In this document: piece by piece, positions 30,232 through 38,884 of the stretch
Layout of the letters: each line of letters opens with the position of its first letter
Position numbering within the stretch: the stretch's first letter is position 1
Position numbers and translations under genes: made by a program
NCBI GenBank assembly: GCA_963791235.1
Contig: CAWBRW010000015.1
Span: 29,291-93,290 of the forward strand
DNA length: 64,000 bases
Source of the DNA: JALORV01 sp963791235
GTDB lineage: Bacteria > Pseudomonadota > Gammaproteobacteria > Burkholderiales > Burkholderiaceae_F
Direction of reading: 5' to 3'
The notes under the pieces: model-generated
What the model saw: the letters and a program-made list of their open reading frames with translations, nothing else
The model's database searches: none
Told to the model about the DNA's origin: nothing

Positions 30232-32607
30232 GTGTCCGAGGACAAGCCCGGCATCGATAGCGAAGTTCCGCCTGCTCCACGCAAGCGCCCCTGGTATGTC
30301 TGGACGCTGCTGTGGGTGACCGGGTTCGCCGGCGCAGCGGCGGTCGCCGTTGGGCTGCTGCTCACGTTCGCCTTTGCCGTCGTGTATGCGAACCTGCCGC
30401 CGATAGATGCGCTGACCGACTACCGTCCCAAGATTCCGCTGCGGGTGTGGACCGCCGACGGCCTGCTGATGGGTGAGTTCGGCGAAGAGCGCCGCGATTA
30501 CGTCGCGGTCGCCGACATGCCGGAAATGATGAAGAAGGCGATCCTCGCAGCCGAGGACGACCGCTTCTACGAGCATCGTGGCGTGGATTACGCCGGCCTT
30601 GCGCGCGCCGCGCTGTCCAACTTCGTCTCCGGACGGCGGGGCCAGGGCGGCAGCACGATCACGATGCAGGTCGCTCGCAACTTCTTCCTGAGTTCTGAGC
30701 GTAGCTACATCCGCAAGATCTACGAGATTGCGCTGGCAATCAAGATCGAGTCCTCGCTGTCCAAGGACCGGATCTTCGAGGTCTATGCGAACCAGATCTT
30801 CCTGGGCCAGCGCGCGTACGGTTTCGCCGCGGCGTCGCAGGTGTATTTCGGAAAGAAGCTCAACGAGTTGACGGTCGCCGAGATGGCAACGCTCGCCGGC
30901 CTGCCGGTGGCGCCCAGCGCCTTCAACCCGTTTGTCAATCCGAAGCGGGCCAAAAGCCGCCAGCAGTATGTCCTGACGCGCATGCTCGATCTCGGCTATA
31001 TCGACCGGCCCACCTACGAGACCGCGCTGGAGCAGGAACTGAAGCCGCGACAGGTTCACGGATTGGCCGCCGAACCCGGTCGCGTCCGGATGCATGCCGA
31101 GTTCGCCGCCGAACTTGCCCGCCAGCTGGTCTTCGAGGTGTTCCGCGACGAAACCTATACGCGCGGCCTGAACGTCGTGACGACGATCCGGCGTGAAGAC
31201 CAGGAGGTTGCCTACATCGCGCTGCGCAAGGCGGTGATGGATTACGACCGCAAGTACGGGTACCGCGGGCCCGAGGCCTTCATCGACATCGCAGGCGACC
31301 CGCCAATGCGCGACCAGCGCATCGAGGATGCATTGGTCGAGGCGATCGACAGCCCCAATCTGATCCCCGCGGTCGTGCTGGAGGCTTCGCCGCAACTGGT
31401 ACGGCTTGCGCTCCAGGGCGGGCAGACGATGGAGATCAAGGCCGATGGCCTCAAGTTTGTTGCGCCGTCACTGTCGCCCAAGGCGCAGCCCAATCGGCGC
31501 ATCGTGCCCGGTGCCGTCGTCCGCGTTGCCCGCAACGACAAGTCTGTGTGGGAGATCGTCCAGCTGCCGCAGGTCGAAGCAGCTTTTGTCGCCGCCAGTT
31601 CGCGCGACGGCGCAATTCGTGCATTGGTTGGCGGCTTCGACTTCAACCTCAACAAATTCAATCACGTCACGCAGGCCTGGCGGCAGCCGGGATCGAGCTT
31701 CAAACCATTCATCTACTCCGCGTCGCTCGAGAAGGGCTTTACACCCAGCACACTGGTGAACGACGCGCCCCTGTCGATCGATCCGGACCTGACTGGCGGC
31801 CAGGTGTGGGAGCCGAAGAACTACGACGGCAAGTTCGAGGGGCCGATGCGGCTGCGCCAGGGCCTGGCCAAATCGAAGAACCTGGTGTCGATCCGAATCC
31901 TGCAGGCCATCGGGCCGCGCTACGCCCAGGACTGGGTGACGCGCTTCGGCTTCGAAGCGGACAAACACCCCGCCTACCTGACAATGGCGCTCGGCGCCGG
32001 CTCGGTAACGCCGTGGGTGCTGCTAAATGGCTACGCCGTGTTCGCCAACGGCGGCTATGGCCTGCAGCTGCACCTGATCGGCAAAGTCACCGATGCCAAC
32101 GGCAAGACGCTGATGCAGGCGCAGCCGGTCGCAGCCGGCGTGGACGCCGTACGCGTTCTGAACGAACGCAATGCTTTCGTCATGGACAACCTGCTGAAGG
32201 AGGTGGCGCGCAGCGGTACCGCCGCCCGTGCATCGGCAGCTCTCAAACGCACCGATATCGGCGGCAAGACTGGCACGACCAATGATTCGCACGATGCCTG
32301 GTTTGCCGGCTATGGCGGCGACCTGGTCGCCGTCGCGTGGATGGGTTTCGACCAGCCACGGCCGCTCGGCGAGCGCGAGACCGGCGGCGGTCTCGCTCTA
32401 CCGATCTGGATCAGCTACATGTCACGCGCTCTCGGCGGCGTGCCCGAGGTCGCGCGCACTGCACCCAACGGAGTCGTGCAACTGGGCGGCGAGTACTACT
32501 ACGTCGAACACCAGCCGGGCCAGGGTGTAGCCAGCCTGGGCATGGAGGACGGGTTGCCGCCTGAAGAGCAGACCAAGCGCGAGGCCGTGCGCGAACAGAT
32601 CTTCTAG
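30232..32607 (+). CDS. mrcA: Penicillin-binding protein 1A
   Basis: 791-aa bifunctional peptidoglycan synthase. TM at ~23-52; glycosyltransferase GT51 with catalytic E108 (AAEDDRFYEHRGVDY), GGSTITMQVARNFFL and KIYEIALAIKIE; OB-like insertion; transpeptidase with SxxK in PGSSFKPFIYSA (~487), SKN in LAKSKNLVS and KTGTTN (~677). The start is GTG 30232. Monocistronic, divergent from pilM as in many proteobacteria. Confidence 0.95.
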   Translation: MSEDKPGIDSEVPPAPRKRPWYVWTLLWVTGFAGAAAVAVGLLLTFAFAVVYANLPPIDALTDYRPKIPLRVWTADGLLMGEFGEERRDYVAVADMPEMMKKAILAAEDDRFYEHRGVDYAGLARAALSNFVSGRRGQGGSTITMQVARNFFLSSERSYIRKIYEIALAIKIESSLSKDRIFEVYANQIFLGQRAYGFAAASQVYFGKKLNELTVAEMATLAGLPVAPSAFNPFVNPKRAKSRQQYVLTRMLDLGYIDRPTYETALEQELKPRQVHGLAAEPGRVRMHAEFAAELARQLVFEVFRDETYTRGLNVVTTIRREDQEVAYIALRKAVMDYDRKYGYRGPEAFIDIAGDPPMRDQRIEDALVEAIDSPNLIPAVVLEASPQLVRLALQGGQTMEIKADGLKFVAPSLSPKAQPNRRIVPGAVVRVARNDKSVWEIVQLPQVEAAFVAASSRDGAIRALVGGFDFNLNKFNHVTQAWRQPGSSFKPFIYSASLEKGFTPSTLVNDAPLSIDPDLTGGQVWEPKNYDGKFEGPMRLRQGLAKSKNLVSIRILQAIGPRYAQDWVTRFGFEADKHPAYLTMALGAGSVTPWVLLNGYAVFANGGYGLQLHLIGKVTDANGKTLMQAQPVAAGVDAVRVLNERNAFVMDNLLKEVARSGTAARASAALKRTDIGGKTGTTNDSHDAWFAGYGGDLVAVAWMGFDQPRPLGERETGGGLALPIWISYMSRALGGVPEVARTAPNGVVQLGGEYYYVEHQPGQGVASLGMEDGLPPEEQTKREAVREQIF

Positions 32608-32639
32608 GCACTCGCGGCGGCGCGCCGCACGACATGCCG

Positions 32640-32969
32640 CTAGGCGGGCGTCCGACCGCCGAAAACGATCGGCGTACCTCCCAGGGCCGACAGGATCCGA
32701 GACAGGGAGGCAAAGAACTCGCTGCCATCCCGCGTGTCATGCCAGCCGCCATCGACCCAAGCGTAATGATGTGCTCCACTGCGCGCGGCCAGCCAGAGTT
32801 GCTGCATCGGCGCCTGGCTGTTGACGACGACACGCGAGCCATCATCAAGCTCGAGCGTGAGCACGTTGCCGGCACGGGAGAGTTCGATGTCGACATCGGC
32901 GGCATCGATCGCAGTTTCGACCTGCCGTAACGCCGCCTCGGCGCGCTCGAGGAATTCGGATTCGGTCAT
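32640..32969 (-). CDS. cyaY: Frataxin-like iron donor/regulator CyaY
   Basis: 109-aa frataxin homologue that modulates IscS-dependent Fe-S cluster assembly. The acidic N-terminal helix (TESEFLERAEAALRQVETAI) and frataxin core (LTLELDDGSRVVVNSQAPMQQLWLA, then HHYAWVDGGWHDTRDGSEFF) are complete. Divergent from lptM-lysA, as is common in proteobacteria. Confidence 0.94.
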   Translation of the reverse strand: MTESEFLERAEAALRQVETAIDAADVDIELSRAGNVLTLELDDGSRVVVNSQAPMQQLWLAARSGAHHYAWVDGGWHDTRDGSEFFASLSRILSALGGTPIVFGGRTPA

Positions 32970-32987
32970 GCTAGATTCGTTCGCACT

Positions 32988-33179
32988 ATGACTGGGCCAC
33001 GATTCCGCATTCTAGGCATCGCGGTCGCGCTCGGCCTCGCCGGATGCGGCCAGAAGGGCCCACTGTACCTGCCGCCACCCGTCGCAGCGCCGCAATCGCG
33101 CCCCTCGCCGGACACACCGGCCGAACGACCGTCCAGTCGCGCCCCCGACGGAGTGCCGTCGACCAGCGAAAAGCGATGA
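32988..33179 (+). CDS. lptM: LptM-like small lipoprotein
   Basis: 63-aa lipoprotein with lipobox LAGC and the family signature GCGQKGPLYLPP directly after the cysteine, then a Pro/Ser-rich tail. In the family (formerly YifL) it helps assemble the LptDE lipopolysaccharide translocon. Its stop overlaps the lysA start as ATGA, the conserved lptM-lysA arrangement. Confidence 0.9.
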   Translation: MTGPRFRILGIAVALGLAGCGQKGPLYLPPPVAAPQSRPSPDTPAERPSSRAPDGVPSTSEKR

Positions 33180-34450
33180 CGGCGGCGCTTCCGGCCGCGG
33201 TCGGGTTCGACTATCGCGAAGGACAGCTGTTTTGCGAGGATGTGCCGGTTGTCGACCTCGCGACACGTTTCGGCACGCCGCTGTACATCTATTCCCGCGC
33301 CGCCATCAGCGCCGCCTACGGCTCGTATGCCGACGCACTCGCCGGCCGCCGTTCGCTGGTCTGTTACGCGATGAAGGCGAACTCGAATCTTGCGGTGCTC
33401 AACCTGCTGGCTCGACTCGGTGCCGGCTTCGACATCGTGTCGGCCGGGGAGCTGGCGCGGGTGCTCGCCGCGGGTGGCGATCCCGGCAAGGTCGTGTTCT
33501 CCGGAGTCGGGAAGACCGATGCCGAGATCGCGCTGGCGCTTGAAGCCGGCATCCTCTGTTTCAATATCGAGTCGGCCGGCGAACTCGAACGCATCGACCG
33601 CGTCGCGTGCCAACTCGGCTGCAAGGCGCGCATCTCGATCCGCGTCAATCCGGACGTCGACGCCCGCACGCACCCTTACATCTCGACCGGCCTGAAAGAC
33701 AACAAGTTCGGCGTTAGCACCGACGAGACGCTGCTGCTGTACCGCCGCGCCGCGGAGAAGATCGGACTCGAGGTCGCAGGGATTGACTGCCACATCGGCT
33801 CGCAGATCACGGAATTGGATCCGTACCTGGATGCCGCCGATCGCGTGCTCGATCTGGTCGGCGCGATTGAAAACGCCGGCATCCGCCTGCACCACATCGA
33901 TTTCGGCGGCGGCCTAGGCATCCGTTACCAAGCCGAAGCCCCACCCGCCAGCGGAACGCTGGTGACCGCACTGCTGCGCAAGTTGGACGCCCGCGGCCTT
34001 GGGGATCGCACCGTGATGTTCGAGCCCGGGCGATCGATCGTCGGCAATGCGGGCATCCTGGTGACTCGCGTGGAGTACCTGAAGCACGGCGCAACGCGCA
34101 ACTTCGCGGTGGTCGATGCGGCGATGAATGACCTGCTGCGTCCCACCCTCTACGACGCCTGGATGGGCGTCGTTCCGGTCAGGCCGGGTCCGGCCACCGC
34201 GCAGACGTACGACATCGTGGGACCCATTTGTGAATCCGGCGACTGGCTCGCGCATGATCGTCAACTCGCAATTTCACCGGGCGACTTGCTCGCGATCACC
34301 AGCGCCGGCGCCTACAGCATGGCGATGAGTTCGAACTACAACACCCGGCCACGGGCGGCCGAAGTCATGGTCGACGGCAATCTGGCCTATTGCGTGCGTC
34401 GGCGCGAGACGGTGACGGAACTCTTCGCCGGCGAATCGACACTGCCCTGA
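33176..34450 (+). CDS. lysA: Diaminopimelate decarboxylase
   Basis: 424-aa PLP enzyme for the last step of lysine synthesis. PLP lysine K67 in VCYAMKANSN, HIGSQITELDPY, the glycine loop DFGGGLGIRY, active-site Cys in PICESGDWLA and the C-terminal GAYSMAMSSNYNTRPRAAEV are all intact. ATG 33176 overlaps lptM's stop. Its last ~64 bp overlap the 3' end of convergent msrQ. Confidence 0.96.
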   Translation: MTAALPAAVGFDYREGQLFCEDVPVVDLATRFGTPLYIYSRAAISAAYGSYADALAGRRSLVCYAMKANSNLAVLNLLARLGAGFDIVSAGELARVLAAGGDPGKVVFSGVGKTDAEIALALEAGILCFNIESAGELERIDRVACQLGCKARISIRVNPDVDARTHPYISTGLKDNKFGVSTDETLLLYRRAAEKIGLEVAGIDCHIGSQITELDPYLDAADRVLDLVGAIENAGIRLHHIDFGGGLGIRYQAEAPPASGTLVTALLRKLDARGLGDRTVMFEPGRSIVGNAGILVTRVEYLKHGATRNFAVVDAAMNDLLRPTLYDAWMGVVPVRPGPATAQTYDIVGPICESGDWLAHDRQLAISPGDLLAITSAGAYSMAMSSNYNTRPRAAEVMVDGNLAYCVRRRETVTELFAGESTLP

Positions 34451-35121
34451 AGGTTCCTGTCCGCCGCGAAGGCCTGGCCACGGGTGCGTGACGACACGGC
34501 ATCCAGCACGCGGGCGCCCAGCAGCACTCCCAGCACGGCCGCGTAGATCATCGGGTCCGACAGGTCGTTTTTCGCGAGCTTGTGGAACCAGTAGTGCAAC
34601 ACACCCAGCACGCCGATCAGGTACACCGAACGGTGCAGGCGCTGCCAATTGCGACCCCCCAGCTTTCGCACCATCGCTTGAGTCGAAGTCAGGGCCAGCG
34701 GCACCATCAGCAGAAAGGCGACGAAGCCGAACGTCAGGTAGGGCCGTTTCAGTATGTCAGCAAGGATCGATGTCCAATCGAACCAGTGGTCGAGCCAGAC
34801 AAATGCGACGACATGCAGGTTCGCATAGAAGAAGGAGTAGAGGCCCAGCATGCGGCGCAAACGTACGAGCCAGGTCCATCCGGTGAGCCGGCGCGCCGGG
34901 GTCACCGCAAGCGTCACCAGCAGCAGCACCAGCGTCCAGGTGCCGAGCCATCTCAGGATCTCCTCGACAGGATTCGCTCCCAGGCCACCGGCGACGCCGC
35001 GCTGGATCAGCAGGGCCAGCGGCAAGGCAGCCAGTGTGAAGACCAACGCTCGCACTGCCGCCAGCGCTCGCGGCGTGAGCACCGGCGGAACAACACTGAA
35101 GGCGCGAGCCCGACCGGGCAT
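34387..35121 (-). CDS. msrQ: MsrQ, haem-binding membrane subunit of the periplasmic Met-sulfoxide reductase
   Basis: 244-aa integral membrane protein with about six TM segments and family motifs RRMLGLYSFFYANLHVVAFV, RLHRSVYLIGVLGVLHYWFH; the His residues bind haem b. It passes quinol electrons to MsrP. One-base overlap with the msrP stop. The last ~30 residues (AFAADRNLQGSVD...) extend beyond the usual MsrQ end and overlap lysA on the other strand. Confidence 0.92.
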   Translation of the reverse strand: MPGRARAFSVVPPVLTPRALAAVRALVFTLAALPLALLIQRGVAGGLGANPVEEILRWLGTWTLVLLLVTLAVTPARRLTGWTWLVRLRRMLGLYSFFYANLHVVAFVWLDHWFDWTSILADILKRPYLTFGFVAFLLMVPLALTSTQAMVRKLGGRNWQRLHRSVYLIGVLGVLHYWFHKLAKNDLSDPMIYAAVLGVLLGARVLDAVSSRTRGQAFAADRNLQGSVDSPAKSSVTVSRRRTQ

Positions 35122-36074
35122 CAGTAGAGCTTCATCAGGTCCATCCCGGCGTACAGCGACGCGACCTGATCCGCATAGCCGTTGAACATCAGGGTCGGCC
35201 GTCGCCGGCTGAAGATCTCCTCGCCCAGGCGCCGCTCGCTCTTCTGGCTCCAGCGCGGGTGGTCACGCTGCGGATTCACGTTGGAATAGAACCCGTATTC
35301 CGACGGATTGGATTTCTGCCAGGCTGTGGCCGGCGGCCTGTCGGTGAAACGGATCCGCACGATCGACTTCGCGCTCTTGAAGCCGTACTTCCAGGGCACG
35401 ACAAGCCGCAGCGGCGCACCGTTCTGCGCGGGAAGGACATGGCCATACATGCCGAAGGCGAGCAGCGTCAATGGATGCAGGGCCTCGTCCAGGCGCAGAC
35501 CCTCCGTGTAGGGCCAGTCGATGACCGACGAGTCGAGGCCGGGCATCTGCTTCGGGTCAGCGAGCGTTATGAATTCCACGAACTTCGCGTTACCGGTCGG
35601 CTCGACCCGCCGGACCAGTTCGGCTAATGGATAACCGACCCACGGCACGACTGCGGACCAGGCCTCGACGCAGCGCAGCCGGTACACCCGTTCTTCCATC
35701 GGCGCGAGCTTCAGCAGATCTTCAATGTCGAAGGTGCGCGGCGACTTCACTTCACCGTCCACGCGGACCGTCCAGGGCCGCGTCTTCAGGCGCTGCGGCG
35801 CATGGCGCGGCGGATCGTCCTTTTCAGTGCCGAACTCGTAGAAGTTGCAATAGCTCGTCACCAGGGCGGCCGGTGTCGGCTTTTCCATCGTCGAGAAACT
35901 GCCGGGACGGGACGGCAACGGGGCAACGTTCGTGGTCTGCGCCCGCAGAATCGGCGGAACGCAGTTCAGCGCGATGCCCCCGGCGCCGGCCCGCAGCAAC
36001 GCGCGCCGGCGCCGGAACACGCCCTCAGGCGTGATCTCGGACGACGCTATTCCAGGCGAACGGTGAATCAGCAT
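35121..36074 (-). CDS. msrP: MsrP, periplasmic protein-methionine-sulfoxide reductase catalytic subunit
   Basis: 317-aa molybdopterin enzyme repairing oxidised methionine in periplasmic proteins. Twin-arginine leader (FRRRRALLRAGAGGIAL), Mo-ligand Cys in YRLRCVEAWSAVVPW, and family blocks NFYEFGTEKDDP, NGAPLRLVVPWKYGFKSAKS, YGFYSNVNPQRDHPRWSQ. ATG 36074 has GGAG nine bases upstream; ATG 36098 is an alternative. Operon with msrQ. Confidence 0.94.
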   Translation of the reverse strand: MLIHRSPGIASSEITPEGVFRRRRALLRAGAGGIALNCVPPILRAQTTNVAPLPSRPGSFSTMEKPTPAALVTSYCNFYEFGTEKDDPPRHAPQRLKTRPWTVRVDGEVKSPRTFDIEDLLKLAPMEERVYRLRCVEAWSAVVPWVGYPLAELVRRVEPTGNAKFVEFITLADPKQMPGLDSSVIDWPYTEGLRLDEALHPLTLLAFGMYGHVLPAQNGAPLRLVVPWKYGFKSAKSIVRIRFTDRPPATAWQKSNPSEYGFYSNVNPQRDHPRWSQKSERRLGEEIFSRRRPTLMFNGYADQVASLYAGMDLMKLY

Positions 36075-36214
36075 CGAATTTGCTCCGGCTTGAATCATTC
36101 ATTGCGGACCTGCACGACGGTCAACTGGACACCGCCGATTGCCTTTTGACACTTTCCCGCACCCACAGGTTCGGCCGCTAGACTGGACCGCTCCGAAGGC
36201 AGCACGGGAACGCC

Positions 36215-37256
36215 ATGCACATCGAACACGAGGTCAAGCTCGACTTCAAGGACGTCCTGATCCGCCCCAAGCGCTCGACACTGACATCGCGCTCCGATGT
36301 GGATATCACGCGGAATTTCATCTTCAGGCACGCCGGAGTGAAGTATCACGGCATCCCGATCATCGCATCGAACATGGACACGACGGGAACGTTCGAGATG
36401 GCGCGGGCGCTGGACACATTTCATTTGTCGACGGCGCTGCACAAGCATTACAGCATCGAGGACAGCGTCGCGTTTTTCCGCTCACTCGAGCGCAAGTCGG
36501 CCGCGTTCTACTCGATGGGCATCACCAAGGCTGACGAGCAGAAGTTCCAGCGCGTGATGGACGCGGGCGGGGATGCGGTCGAGTACGTGTGCATCGACGT
36601 GGCCAACGGTTACCACGAGAATTTCGTCACATTTGTCACGCGCATCCGCACCGCTTATCCGCGGCTCGTCATCATGGCTGGCAATGTCGTGACCGGGGAG
36701 ATGACCGAGGAACTCATTCTTTCGGGCGCGGACATCGTCAAGGTCGGCATCGGTCCCGGATCGGTGTGCACGACGCGCAAGATGACCGGCGTCGGCTATC
36801 CACAGCTATCGGCTGTCATCGAGTGCGCTGACGCCGCCCACGGCCTGTCGGGCCTCATCTGTGCGGACGGCGGTTGCACCACGCCCGGCGATGTCGCCAA
36901 GGCGTTCGGCGGCGGCGCCGATTTCGTGATGCTTGGCGGCATGTTTGCCGGTCACGACGAGTCGGGAGCCGAGCGCATCGAACGCGACGGCAAGAGCTAC
37001 CAGCGCTTTTACGGCATGAGCAGCAAGGCTGCCATGCAGCGTTACTCCGGCGGGGTTGCAGGGTACCGGGCGGCCGAGGGCAAGGAAGTGCTGGTGCCTT
37101 ATCGCGGCCCGGTGGCCGAAACCGCTGCAGGAGATCCTCGGCGGCGTGCGCTCGGCGTGTACCTATGTCGGCGCGCGCCGGCTCAAGGAATTGTCGAAGC
37201 GCACGACGTTCGTTCGGGTGACGCAGCAGGTCAACGAGGTGTTCGGCAAGTCCTGA
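36215..37256 (+). CDS. guaC: GMP reductase, frameshifted in this sequence
   Basis: Converts GMP to IMP with NADPH. Residues 1-302 read normally: N-terminal DFKDVLIRPKRSTL, catalytic Cys loop VGIGPGSVCTTRKMTGVGYP, and NAD/flap region DGKSYQRFYGMSSKAAM. After LVPYRGPVAE the frame leaves the family; the next frame resumes with LQEILGGVRSACTYVGARRL and ends VTQQVNEVFGKS at 37256. One extra base at 37121-37124 (GAAACCGCTG for GAAACGCTG) accounts for it; without it the product is 346 aa, the normal length. Sequence error is likely, a genuine pseudogene possible. Confidence 0.88.
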
Positions 37257-37280
37257 CGACTCGCCGCGCGGCCCTGGGGC

Positions 37281-37937
37281 CTACTTGCGCAGACCCTGGA
37301 TGAAATCGGCCACCGCGCGCATCTCGGCGTCGGTCATGCGACCCGCAATCTGTTGCATCGGCAGGTTATTGCGGCGCTGCCCTTCACGGAATGCCTTGAG
37401 CGTCGCTTCCGTGTACTCGGCGTGCTGACCGGCAAGGCGCGGATACTGGTTCGGGATTCCGGCGCCCGTCGGGTTATGGCAGCCGGAACAGGCCGGCAAG
37501 TTCTTTTCCGGAAGACCGGCGCGCCAGATGCGCTGACCCAGTTCGAGAGTGTCCTTGTTCCGCGCAGTGCCGGACTTGGCCAGCTGGCTTGCAAACCAGG
37601 CTGAAACGTCGCGACGATCCTGATCCGAAAGGCCTGCGGCAATGCCGTTCATGATGGCGTTCTCGCGCGCCGGTTTCTGCTCGCCCGCGCGCACCGTGAA
37701 GTCCACCAGTTGCTTGTACAGGTAGTGGGAATGCTGCTGAGCCAGCCTGGGATTGGCGCTGATTGTCGAATTGCCGTCATCGGTGTGGCACGCGGTGCAC
37801 ACCTGCGAGGCGATCTGCTGGCCGCGGGCCGCGTTGGCCTTGTTCGCCGCCTTTTCCTGGGCCATGGCCGGCATGGTCACCGCCCCGGCGAGCACCGCAA
37901 GCACGGCTGCGCAACCACGCCGCATCGACATTTTCAT
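37281..37937 (-). CDS. Dihaem cytochrome c4-type protein
   Basis: 218-aa periplasmic dihaem cytochrome. Signal peptide CAAVLAVLAGAVTMPAMAQ; two homologous haem domains with CTACHTDDGN and CSGCHNPTGAG, and distal Met regions AIMNGIAAGLSDQDRRDVSAW and NLPMQQIAGRMTDAEMRAVA. ATG 37937 has AAAGG upstream; the longer open frame would overlap engB and is rejected. Probably carries electrons to terminal oxidases. Divergent from engB. Confidence 0.93.
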   Translation of the reverse strand: MKMSMRRGCAAVLAVLAGAVTMPAMAQEKAANKANAARGQQIASQVCTACHTDDGNSTISANPRLAQQHSHYLYKQLVDFTVRAGEQKPARENAIMNGIAAGLSDQDRRDVSAWFASQLAKSGTARNKDTLELGQRIWRAGLPEKNLPACSGCHNPTGAGIPNQYPRLAGQHAEYTEATLKAFREGQRRNNLPMQQIAGRMTDAEMRAVADFIQGLRK

Positions 37938-38012
37938 TGCATGCCTTTGATGGTTGAAACGCCTCGACCAGATCGACCGCCCCTGCGAACTCCTGCATCG
38001 CCGAGGCCACCG

Positions 38013-38702
38013 ATGGAACATCTGGCCGCTTCGCAAAGCCGCGTATTCTACCGAAGTCCAGCCACTCGACCGTCGCTTCCCTTGGCGCTGTTCCACTCCG
38101 CCCGTTTCGTCACATCGGTCGCCGAACTGCACGCGATCGCCCCGCCCGGGCTGCCGGAAATCGCCTTTGCCGGACGCTCCAATGCCGGCAAATCGACGGT
38201 CATCAACGTCCTGACCCAGCAAAAGCGGCTGGCATTCGCGAGCAAGACTCCGGGCCGCACGCAACTGCTGAATTTCTTCGCTCTGAGCGAAAAGGATGAG
38301 CACGGCGAGCGGGTCGACCGCGGCTTGCTGGTAGATCTCCCAGGCTACGGTTACGCGAAGGCGGATGCCGGTCAACGAGCCACCTGGGACGAACTCGTCG
38401 GCGGCTACGTGCGCGAACGCCAGTCACTGATCGGCATCGTCCTCGTCATGGATGCGCGCCGACCGTTCATGCCTGGAGATGACGCTTTGCTGCGGTTCGT
38501 CGACCGCCGCGGTTGCCTGTTGCACTTCCTGCTCAACAAATCGGACCAGCTGGGCACCAGCGAGAAGAGAACCGCCCTGGCGACGGCGCAGAAAAGTGCC
38601 GCGGCGATCGGACCACGGGCCAGTGCGCAACTGTTCTCCGGACTCAAACGCGAGGGGATCGAGGAGCTGACGGAAACTTTGACGCGCTGGCTCTTCGCCT
38701 GA
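38013..38702 (+). CDS. engB: Ribosome biogenesis GTP-binding protein EngB/YsxC/YihA
   Basis: 229-aa GTPase involved in large-subunit assembly. G1 FAGRSNAGKSTVINVL, G2 TPGRTQLLNFF, G3 VDLPGYGYAKA, G4 LLNKSDQL and G5 region FSGLKREGIEEL are present. ATG 38013 gives a family-like N-terminus. The cytochrome c4 / engB divergent pair is usual in betaproteobacteria. Confidence 0.95.
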   Translation: MEHLAASQSRVFYRSPATRPSLPLALFHSARFVTSVAELHAIAPPGLPEIAFAGRSNAGKSTVINVLTQQKRLAFASKTPGRTQLLNFFALSEKDEHGERVDRGLLVDLPGYGYAKADAGQRATWDELVGGYVRERQSLIGIVLVMDARRPFMPGDDALLRFVDRRGCLLHFLLNKSDQLGTSEKRTALATAQKSAAAIGPRASAQLFSGLKREGIEELTETLTRWLFA

Positions 38703-38730
38703 TGCGAAGGCGACCCGTATCATGCGTGCC

Positions 38731-38760
38731 AAAAAAGAGCCCCGGAACGAAGTCCGGGGC
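38731..38760. terminator. Hairpin with A-run after engB
   Basis: Perfect 8-bp stem GCCCCGGA/TCCGGGGC (38739-38746 and 38753-38760) preceded by AAAAAA (38731-38736). Read on the minus strand it is a textbook intrinsic terminator with a T-run. It starts 28 bp after engB, so it could also stop engB transcripts weakly on the plus strand. Confidence 0.6.
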
Positions 38761-38884
38761 CGCAATGCCTCAGTGACTGAAGGCACCCGCTCAGGGAGGT
38801 TAAAGCGGGAGACGACGGAAAAACCATCATCTCCGTCAGACGATAGCGAACACCGTTCACAACTTCGAGCTGGGAATTCCCCTC

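Noticed and set aside
36130..36190. TTGACA before guaC as a promoter
   Set aside because: No acceptable -10 at 16-18 bp; the nearest TAGACT is 27 bp away.
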